DNA from: Aptenodytes patagonicus
Taxonomy: Eukaryota; Chordata; Aves; Sphenisciformes; Spheniscidae
Direction of reading: 5' to 3'
Length of the DNA: 64,000 bases
Assembly (NCBI RefSeq): GCF_965638725.1
Contig: NC_134957.1
Span: 16,516,101 to 16,580,100, forward strand
The notes under the pieces were generated by a model, which did not search any database, had not been told where the DNA came from, and worked only from the letters and a program-made list of their open reading frames with translations. Of this stretch, positions 52,130 to 61,067 are shown piece by piece (within the stretch, counting starts at the first letter, position 1; every line of letters begins with the position of its first letter). A program made the translations under genes and the position numbers.

Positions 52130-52560
52130 GGATCACTGAGTCCAGTCCCCAGTGCTAAAGGCACCATGGTATTTAATCCCTTTCACAAACACAGCAAGCT
52201 TCAAGCCTAACGAGCAGTTAGACTGCCCCTAGTACCTCCCACTAAAAGATCACTATACAACATAACAGCTCTAATCCTAAAAATTATTCTAATTTCCAGC
52301 CTAAATTTATATCACAGCCAGTTAATTCTTTTGCAAACATTGCCTTTAATTATTGGGAAAGCCTGCCTCTCTTCTCAGTTCTCACCCTGATTTCCTCATA
52401 CTCATACAGTTCCTGTGTATGTATGTACACAGGCAGAGAAAGAGAGATGACAATCATACTTATACTCCTTGGTATCCTATCAAAAGATAAGCTCGCTGTA
52501 TTGTCTATTCATCCTTCCTGAACATAAGTGACCAAGACATTTTGTGTAATCTGTTTCAAG
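52130..52560 (-). mobile_element. Probable ancient CR1-like relic downstream of RADX
   Basis: Plus-strand AATTTCCAGCCTAAATTTAT, then CACAGCCAGTTAATTCTTTT and CAAACATTGCCTTTAATTA, matches the antisense pattern of old amniote CR1/L3-type elements (TTTCCAGCC...GGCCAGTTTAT...CAACATTG). It could lie within the RADX 3'UTR if a distal polyadenylation site is used. Confidence 0.5.
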
Positions 52561-52705
52561 ACTGCTGAAAAATAAAAGCAACAATTGTCCTTCTCAGTTG
52601 CATGGGTGGCCATTACAATTGCTCAAAGAATCATAATTTTATGTTTGTTGTCTGCTAGTTCTGGAAAAGTGCAATGTGTAGAGGGCGTATTCAAGTTACA
52701 ACAAT

Positions 52706-52711
52706 TTTATT
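52706..52711 (-). terminator. RADX: Candidate RADX polyadenylation signal (AATAAA)
   Basis: TTTATT on the plus strand, only about 45 bases beyond the RADX stop codon. More distal hexamers exist near 51.99 kb, so the 3' end is unsettled. Confidence 0.35.
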
Positions 52712-52755
52712 TCCCTCTTTTTGAACAATATAAATTTGAAAAATAAGTTATTAAA

Positions 52756-52901
52756 TTACACTGGATCCAGCACACCAGGTCCCACTGTCTTGTAGATTTT
52801 GCTCAGAAAGACTTCCACCTTATCATCACCCAAGTGACAGATGTCCAAGATGCAGACAACATGTTTGCCGTCTAGATCCATCGCTGCTTTTACAACTTCA
52901 T
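52756..52901 (-). CDS. RADX: RADX last coding exon
   Basis: Acceptor AG at 52903-52902; encodes [36 protein letters not shown] and [11 protein letters not shown], then TAA at 52758-52756. Human has [36 protein letters not shown]. The bird C-terminal tail is a few residues longer and different. Confidence 0.93.
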
Positions 52902-55900
52902 CTAGAAGTTAAGAAAAGGTGTTTTAATATGCGTACAGTAAGAAGGTATACTGAATTGACATTGTTTTTGATGCAATAATGTGTATATGTTCAACCTTCT
53001 TACAGTGAAAAACCTCACTCTAACTATTAAATGCTGGCCTACTGGGATTATTTTTTTTTTTTGGTAGAATTTTATTAGTAAATTCAATCACTAGAAATGA
53101 CAGCTTCAGAACTTAGATATGGAAAAGCTGAAATATGCGTTACTTAACCATTAGTGATTCTCAGATTTCATAGTATTATTCAAGGAAAAGTAAAGATGTA
53201 TTTAACTAAAATCAGGTCTGTCTATATAAACACGCAGGAAAACAGGATGCTTATATAGCACTTTGCAGTATGATACACATCAACAGTGTTCACCATATTT
53301 GTTGTGAGGTGCCAGTAATTAGAAGCATAATCTGAAGGAAAATAATTCAATAGCAGGCAAATACTTCAGTTTATAGGCACTGTAGGTTGCGTTAAAGCAG
53401 CTGTTCAAAGTGACATCAGTGAAATGGATTGACTGATTGACAGTTATTCCACTCTATTTCAAAGCAGATCAAGCCAAATATTCGCATGCTCAGCCACACG
53501 TACTGACTTCTATGTCAGTAGAATTTTGCATCAACAAATAACTGCAAATACTGTCTAGGTCACTTAGGAGTTTGTGATTTGGATATTAAAATACTATCTT
53601 CAGAGTATGAGAACAGCTCCAGTAAAAACTGCCTTGAAAGTTCAGTATTACATCAATTTCCCAAAGGTGGTCACATAGAATTCAAGTATCTTTCACTGAA
53701 GAGGTGAACAATGTCTGACCTAGAACAGAGATTTCTATAGAGGATTAATTCTTGCATCGAAAGATAAAACAAGAAATGATAAATGCGTAACGTCAGGGAA
53801 AGCGAGTCTCACTTGAAAGTGGAAACATGTCACGAAGCCTGCCATTGCTAGTGGCCTTCTGCTGGCAGGCAGAGATGCAACTCATACAGGACAATAAAGT
53901 ATCATTTTGAATGTCTTCTAGTTGAAATAAGTGGGGATCTTCAGGACAAAACAGTGGAAGAAATGCAACATCTATTGCTACATCGTGGTTTATACCTGTT
54001 GAAAAAAAATATTTAAGTTAGCAGAAAACTTCATCTTCAGCCTACTAGCAACTTCATGCATCATTTCTTCTTTTTGGAAAAAAACAAACTATTGCAGGCT
54101 GAACGCTGACTTCTATTTACTTGCTCTTTGTCCATTAATAACTGATGTCTAAAAATATATTTCATTATATATATGTATATATATTTATACATAAGCACAT
54201 TCAAATTGATATGATGTTATAACATACTATGATTTAAGGCTAACAGTGCTGTTAGCTCAGAAAATATTAAACCAACATTGGAAGCCATTTCACACTCTTT
54301 TTTAACTTTATAGCTGCTACAAGGGCAGAGAAATTAATTTTACAACCAGTGTATCTATGCAGTATGCAGTGCAGTACTTGTGCTACTTTCGTCTTGAATA
54401 TTATAAGTCCCGGCATTCTAATGACTGTAAATATTCAAACACCTTCTCTGCTAAATCTCCCTTAGTGAATAATGGAAACTTAAATTATAGGAACTTAACA
54501 CGAGCATCGTTAAGCTAGGCAATTTTCTTCTCCTTTTAATGGGAAAACAAAATCAAACAGATTAATATCCCACAGTAATGCTAACAAACAGATACACATC
54601 AACTTGCATATTTATATTTTAACAAATAAAGATCAATCAACTGACGCTTTGTGCTAACCAGAAGCAGCAGAGAGCAGTTGATGAGCACGGCTAAAATACA
54701 GCCCTTCATTTTCTAGCATGGAAGAAAGGCACTTCAGGAGCAACAGTATTCAAAAAAACAACTCAATGAGAATAAGGCTCAAAGGAAGCATTTATAGTTG
54801 TCCTTTTCCCTTTAAGAACACTAACCTGTTTCTGATTAATACCTCTCCGGCCGAAAAGTCAGCTGACAATCAAGTGCAATTGAATAATTTACCTGATTGT
54901 GTCAGACTGGTTGAACTAGTGAACAGGACCTACCTCTAATTGTAACAATCAATAGCTTAAGGACTACACACATTCTTCAAACGATACACATAAACTTATA
55001 CAGAAAATTGCAATTATATGAAAAGTGATACTAGAAACAAGATATTCCATCATTTCATTTAAAGGTATTTTTAATGAGAATTACAGCTTTCTGGTAAAAA
55101 ATTATCCTAAATCACGACTAACAAAAATCTAAAATGTCAATCAATTTTTTAAACTTCAAGAAATACTCAGAATCAACTGATTAATTTAGAGAAAACCATT
55201 CAGTTTCTGACGAACCTTCAAGACATTCTCAAGTTAACGCAGCAAAGAGCTAAGATCTTGTACTGCTCTTGCTTAACCTTTTTTAGAAGCTGAGCTACCA
55301 AATACTTACCCAGAACTGTCACTTCATAATACCCAAGGCCACTAGCACTTTTAAACTCATTGATATTTTTATCTGTTCTGGTTTCTTTTGGCTGGTGCAC
55401 TGCTGCATGAAGGTTGTACTGTTGCATAAGTAAGTCTTTGTGCACATAATCGAATTTACGTGGGATGCTTTCTGGGAAAATTGTGCTGTGATGCAAATAT
55501 TTCATTAACTTGTCTTTCACTTGTGCCCAGAGGTCACTCTGCCATGAATCACAACTTCTTCCAGCCTCTTCAGTTTCAGGTATATCACTCATTCCTTCTC
55601 GGTCTATTATAAACACAGAAAATATTTAGTTGCTTATATGCTCATAGAATCGTATCACTTCTCTGCTAGATGAGAAATATTTTCATTTTCATTAGAAAAT
55701 TTAAATTATGAAGACACGGCAGAATGTTCAAAACATACAACACAATGAATTAAACTAGGGTTGGAACGTCAGTAAACTGGTAACCTTAGAGGCTAGACTT
55801 GTAGTAAAAAGACTTATTTCACCACATGAAGAGCAGTATCGTGGCTTGTTTTTGGAAAGCACATTAACTTATTTAATGAACAGCCAGAAACCATGAAAAT

Positions 55901-58900
55901 AAGTTTAAAATGGCTACAAGTGAAGGTAAACTTTTCCGCCCCTTGCACAATAACTATATGCTTACACTGAGGACTACGCTACATTTAAAATTTCTTGCTA
56001 TACAGTCAATGATAGCTCCATTCTTCTTTCCTATTACATGTAACTGGAAGATAGTTAATGGTAAAAGCTTATATAACCATCACTTCCAATTTTGAAGGCA
56101 AGTGTTAAACTCCACCTTTTGAGCTTATCAGAAAGCTCATTTCAAAATATTCCCAGTACAGCCTTGTATCTCCTCCATCTCCTGTGAAACAACTTCTCAT
56201 TAAGTAGCCTTCTGAACTGGGTATATTATCCACCCCAACATTTCTCTGTGAACATATGCTTTTTTACTTTACTTCTTTTTAGTGTCATAATTGCTGTGAA
56301 GGAGTATCAGGACATTCAAAAACGAAGAAACCAGAATGTGCACAGACAAACTTGATGCAACATATGCAAGAACATTCAAACAAGGGAAATAAGAGTCTTA
56401 CTGCATTGAATCAGACAACAAAGGATGCTGAATTTAAAGAAAATTGACACTAATGCTGAAATTGAAAGTGTGCTCTGGATTGCATAAAGCAGTCTGCAGT
56501 ATTTTTCTCACGGAACAGGAATTCATTATATAAGGTAAAGGGACACATGAAAGCTGCTACACGAAGAAACATTTTTTCTCACCATTTTACTTGGAGAATT
56601 ACAGTATTGTGTACAAGCATGAAGACTTACTATTATACATTAGGCAAATCAAGTACAAAAAGTTTCAGAATATAAATAGTGGCATTAAAAAACCCTTTCT
56701 CCTTCTAAAGCTTCAATCACAACTTTACTTTTCTCCCTCTATATATCATTGGTGCTGTAATTTGTGTCCTACTTGTGCACTCATTATTAACCTAGCATAA
56801 ACAGATGTGTAATTAGGACAGCACAGCAGAAACAGCCACCACTGGTTATTTAAACAATAAGATGCTGAAATCTTTAACAATCTGACCGCACTTTAGAAGA
56901 AAAATACAGCAAATGTGTGAACTCCTCCAGCTGCAGAGAGCCTCCTGGCAGCAAAGACTACCTTCTTCTTTAAACCAATCAAAAATATAAAAAATGGCTA
57001 TGGTGAACATTTAAACACATGATTTCCCACAAAAAGCAATTGAGATGAACCCTATTTTGAGTGCAGTTAGCAGAAGGATTTTTTTTTTAAATCTACTGTA
57101 TAATTACAGTATACAGCAGATGTTTTTTTCTTGTAAAAAATTAGAATTTAATTTGGTCATCAGCCTACACTGTTACTGTAAAGTTTCTTTCTTGCAAACA
57201 CTTTTGTTAGTAAATCTGAGTCAGTGCATTTCTGCTTTACAGTTACATTTCATGTTATCTTACAGCACAGACTACAATCTTTTACTCCTCCTTTGCACCT
57301 CTTGCAAAAAATAGTACCTGGAGTAAATTAAACTCCAGTGAGTGAAGCTTATCTCAACACTGCCCCCTCCCCCAGATATTTCAACATTTAAAAATATACT
57401 TTAATAATTTATTTTGTTTTGGATATCTCTATCAGCTCTTTTTGTACATCTACCTAATGACTACCCAAAAAGTGTTACTTTGATGCAGGCTGCTATGATA
57501 CAGAGCTGCTAAGAGACAGAAGTGTCAGCACCACTAATACATAGTTATAAAGGGAGGGGGTGGAAATTTCACGTTCCCATAAACGGCTTCTAAAGGCAGC
57601 TAAGGGCAGTTTCCCTTGCTGGTATTTTAAAAAAAAAAGCTCTACCTGGGACCATGGTAACAAGGTTATGAAGCTTAGAGTAACACTTTTCCATTCCACC
57701 CCCATGCTTAGCATAGCATGGAAGCTATGCTAAGGCACATGGAGGACGGGGAGGTGATTCGAGACAGCCAGCACGGCTTCACCAAGGGCAAGTCCTGCCT
57801 GACCAACCTAGTGGCCTTCTATGATGGGGTGACTATATCAGTGGACATGGGAAGGGCTACAGATGTTGTCTATCTGGACCTCTGTAAGGCCTTTGACACA
57901 GTCCCCCACAACATCCTTCTCTCTAAACTGGAGAGACATGGATTTGATGGGTGGACTGTCCGGTGGGTGAGGAATTGGTTAGATGGTCACATCCAGAGGG
58001 TAGTGGTCAACGGCTCAATGTCCAGATGGAGGTTGGTGACGAGTGGCGTCCCGCAGGGGTCTGCATTGGGACCGGTACTGTTTAATATCTTCATCAATGA
58101 CATAGACAGTGGGATCAAGTGCACCCTCAGCAAGTGTGCAGGTGACACCAAGCTGAGTGGTGCGGTCGACACGCCAGAGGGACGGGATGCCATCCAGAGG
58201 GACCTGGACAAGCTTGAGAAGTGGGCCCGTGTGAACCTCATGAGGTTTAACAAGGACAAGTGCAAGGTCCTGCACCTGGGTCGGGGCAACCCCCGGTATC
58301 AATACAGGCTGGGGGATGAAGGGATTGAGAGCAGCCCCACCCAGAAGGACTTGGGGGTACTGGTGGATGAAAAGCTGGACATGAGCCAGCAATGTGCTCT
58401 CGCAGCCCAGAAGGCCAATTGTATCCTGGGCTGCACCCAAAGAAGCGTGGCCAGCAGGTCGAGGGAGGGGATTCTGCCCCTCTACTCTGCTCTGGTGAGA
58501 CCCCACCTGCAGTACTGCGTCCAGCTCTGGAGCCCTCAGCATAAGAAAGACATGGACCTGTTGGAGCAGATCCAGAAGAGGGCCACGAAAATGATCAGGG
58601 GGATGGAACACCTCTCCTATGAAGAAAGGCTGAGAGAGTTGGGGTTGTTCAGCCTGGAGAAGAGAAGGCTCCAGGGAGACCTTATTGCAGCCTGTCAGTA
58701 CTTAAAGGGGGCTTATAAAAAAGATGGGGACAAACTTTTTAGCAGGGCCTGTAGCGATAGGACAAGGGGGAATGGCTTTAAACTAAAGGGGGCTAGATTT
58801 AGACTAGATCTAAGGAAGAAATTTTTTACGCTGAGGGTGGTGAAGCACTGGCACAGGTTGCCCAGAGAGGTGGTGGATGCCCCATCCCTGGAAACATTCG

Positions 58901-61067
58901 AGGTCAGGCTGGACGGGGCTCTGAGCAACCTGATCTAGTGGAAGATGTCCCTGCCCATGGCAGGGGGGTTGGACTAGATGACCTTTAGGGTCCCTTCCAA
59001 CCCAAACTATTCTATGATTCTACGATTTTATATGGTACCTATGACCTGCATATCAGTAAATGGAAAAATAACTATATGATACGTAAGTAATTGACATACA
59101 ATCTCAGAACACAGCAAAAAAAAAGGTATGTTCAAAATCTGAAGGAACACAGCATAGAAAAGTGTTCACTTTGATACAGACACTATGATTAGTAGGCTTG
59201 TTAAGCAAAATATAAACCTGCTGTTATTTAGATAAAGCTAGCATGAGCTAAACAATTAGTATTTATTATAAGACTAATAATATTGCCAGTAGGAGTGCCG
59301 TTACGTGAGAAAAATATGTGCATATGTTTAGTAGGTACATTTACTAACATATTCACATAATTATTGCATACTTACATTAGATGAGAGACTGATTCATTTA
59401 TTTTGGACTACACTCAAAATATCAGCCAACTGAAGTTAAATAGGGTTTCACATGCAGTGAGGAAATAGCAGTGCAAATGATATTTTAATTTAAGAATAAA
59501 AGTATCTAAATATATCTGTATTTTAGATATAAGTATCTAAATGTAAGTATCTAATGCAAGATTTCTTTACTAGTTAAAAAATGAGGCATGTATTTCACTG
59601 TACGTCTTCACATCTTTTTTTTTTTTTTTTTGGAAACCGACCTTTTAAACCAACTGATTGAAACCGCATACATGCATTCATTTCACGAGATCTACATGAT
59701 ATCACAATTCTAGAGAGAGTAACAGCATAGCACAATAAACACTACAGCTACCAGAAATTCCTGTAAAATAATTTCAGGTGAGAACACTCAATTTGATTTC
59801 TTCTTTTTAAATGCAACAAGAAATTTCACCGAAGACTAACAACCAATAAAGTAATTAATTATCAAACTTGCTTACGGATATGTTTTCTTACTTTTGAAGA
59901 ACAGATCTCTACATAGTACCTGAAGCTGCTCTTTCTCTGGAATAAAACTTCACTTTAAACAGTTACCTGTACAAATTTTTCTCCAGTTTGAAAGTTTCCT
60001 CATCAGTTCAGTCTCTAAATATATTAAACATTTGGGAAAATTCACTGTAATTTCTATTGCTTTAAGCAGCACAATGGAGTAGATCATCATCAATAGGCTA
60101 CAAAGAAAACCTATCGAGGTCATTACTAAATTAAGATGAACTGCTGCTTTGCAAAAATAAAAGGATGGACAACATTACACATAATATAGCTGTACATAGA
60201 AGTAAATTGGCAGATGTTAATGTTGGGACAGATGCTAGTAGTAGACAAACTTTTAGACAAAATTACATGACTCAGAGTATATTCAGTTAGCTTTGAAAAG
60301 AGGAAAACATGTCAAAATACTTGCATGAAAAAAACCACAGCAAGCTGCACATAATGACAACTGACAAATTAGACTTCTTCCTTCATCCAAAAATAGGTAT
60401 CAGGAAACTAACTGCATGGAACACGAGTTTTTTTTTCAATTGCAGAGGAAGAAAGAAAAAATTAATAATATTAACTTAGAAAAATCCCTAAACCAAACAT
60501 CATTCTTATTACTGGCTTGTATGTTTCACCCTTTTCCTCCCACGTCTTGTATTTGTCTTTTTAATTAGGTACTCATATAGTTTTGGGGCTACCTTCCCGG
60601 AGTGGGACAATTTTATCACATGCAGATCACTATAGCAAGAAAACTGCCAACAGAAAATGTGAGGTCTTACGCTACTAAGTGCTTCTGAGGTACAAAACTA
60701 ACTTAAAACTTGTATAAAGCAACACTGAGAATTTAGTCCCCATACTGGGAAACAGCCCAACACTGTCCTTCCAGCCACCCTTTAGAACACATCAGGGACA
60801 TGACTGAGCAGAATGACATTAACAATACATTGCTACAGTGGCTCTCTAGAGGTTGATGCAGCCAGATGTACAGAAGAGCTGTCTTGACAAACAAGGGTTA
60901 TAAGGATATCTTTGTTGCCTGTTTTGGACCTGAAGAGAAGTAGGCTTAAACCTCCTAAGGTTAATGTAACAACTATTTGCAACGTACCTGTGCAGTACTG
61001 TAAACTGTCTGATACAGCCTGTCCATTTTTATCTTGCACAAAATCTTCACGTTGAAATTCATCCAAG
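52756..61067 (-). CDS. RADX: RADX C-terminal part, five coding exons (gene continues off right edge)
   Basis: RADX (CXorf57) is an RPA-like single-strand DNA-binding protein with OB folds that limits RAD51 at replication forks. Exons in order: 61067-60988, 60014-59967, 55603-55310, 53995-53813, 52901-52756, together 751 nt. All have GT/AG ends and phase-compatible joins, ending in TAA. The 294-nt exon matches human best: [28 protein letters not shown] and [16 protein letters not shown] correspond to [28 protein letters not shown] and FKSARSLGHFEVTILG. The N-terminal OB-fold region is outside the window. The two upstream small exons are less conserved and rest mainly on phase. Human RADX is 855 residues; about 250 are present here. 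Confidence 0.92.
52902..53812 (-). other. RADX: RADX intron (last)
   Basis: 911-bp AT-rich intron with no recognisable insertion. Confidence 0.85.
53813..53995 (-). CDS. RADX: RADX penultimate coding exon
   Basis: Encodes (G)[19 protein letters not shown], then [12 protein letters not shown] and [10 protein letters not shown]. Human has [20 protein letters not shown] and IDTLLTCMNY. Acceptor AG at 53997-53996, donor CAA|GTGAGAC at 53812; 183 nt, phase 1 in and 1 out. Confidence 0.93.
53996..55309 (-). other. RADX: RADX intron
   Basis: 1.3-kb AT-rich intron. Contains an (AT)n-type stretch at about 54165-54190. Nothing else recognised. Confidence 0.85.
55310..55603 (-). CDS. RADX: RADX coding exon with conserved PESIPRKF block
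   Basis: A 294-nt exon with acceptor AG at 55605-55604 and donor G|GTAAGTATT at 55309. Encodes (D)[16 protein letters not shown], then the conserved region containing [34 protein letters not shown] and [16 protein letters not shown]. It contains no repeats or stops. The N-terminal third is acidic and poorly conserved. Confidence 0.95.
57718..58938 (+). pseudogene. CR1 ORF2 remnant: reverse transcriptase C-terminal two thirds
   Basis: 406 open codons of a CR1 reverse transcriptase. Seen: [20 protein letters not shown] (fingers), motif A region [19 protein letters not shown] with the first catalytic Asp, [20 protein letters not shown] (motif B), and [16 protein letters not shown] and [17 protein letters not shown] near the C-terminus. 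The catalytic pair that reads F/Y-A-D-D in active elements is CAGD here ([11 protein letters not shown]), so one catalytic Asp is Gly. With the missing N-terminus and endonuclease this copy cannot move itself. The start codon is incidental to truncation. Confidence 0.9.
57718..59030 (+). mobile_element. CR1 LINE, 5'-truncated, with 3' octamer tail
   Basis: A non-LTR retrotransposon of the CR1 clade, dominant in birds. The 5' end is lost inside the reverse transcriptase; the 3' end is complete, ending GACTAGATGACCTTTAGGGT, CCCTTCCAACCC and the terminal octamers ATTCTATG ATTCTACG at 59009-59024. No target duplication is seen, as usual for CR1. The coding frame is still open over 406 codons, so this is a young copy. 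It sits in a RADX intron, antisense to the gene. Confidence 0.93.
59967..60014 (-). CDS. RADX: RADX 48-nt small exon
   Basis: Acceptor ATATTTAG at 60016-60015 and donor CAG|GTAACTG at 59966. With the G carried from the preceding exon it reads [16 protein letters not shown] and hands one G to the next exon, making GAC (Asp). The frame is open across three exons only if this exon is included or skipped as a unit (48 nt is a multiple of 3), so inclusion is not forced by phase. Weak similarity to human in this poorly conserved linker. Confidence 0.65.
60015..60987 (-). other. RADX: RADX intron
   Basis: A 973-bp AT-rich intron between the two small linker exons; no feature recognised inside. Confidence 0.75.
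60988..61067 (-). CDS. RADX: RADX 80-nt linker exon
   Basis: Acceptor TTTTTATAG at 61069-61068 and donor CAG|GTACGTT at 60987. Reads [20 protein letters not shown] then SLQYCT, in the acidic linker before the conserved C-terminal block; human linker HQDDEPVNSQYFQTT is loosely similar. Phase 2 in, phase 1 out, consistent with the following exons. Confidence 0.72.

Larger units (their letters stand above)
48561..52755. other. Intergenic region between RADX 3' end and RNF128 exon 1B
   Basis: About 4.2 kb containing the RNF128 exon 1B upstream flank on the left and the RADX 3'UTR and flank on the right. There is no CpG island at exon 1B, in contrast with exon 1A. Within it are a probable old CR1 relic at about 52130-52560 and AT-rich unique sequence. 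No conserved ORF. Confidence 0.65.
55604..59966 (-). other. RADX: RADX intron carrying a CR1 insertion
   Basis: 4.4-kb intron. A 1.3-kb CR1 element at 57.72-59.03 kb lies in it on the opposite strand; the remainder is AT-rich unique sequence including a T run near 59614-59632. Confidence 0.85.

Noticed and set aside
58015..58611. 198-codon minus-strand ORF across the CR1 element
   Set aside because: It is the antisense shadow of the CR1 reverse transcriptase frame.
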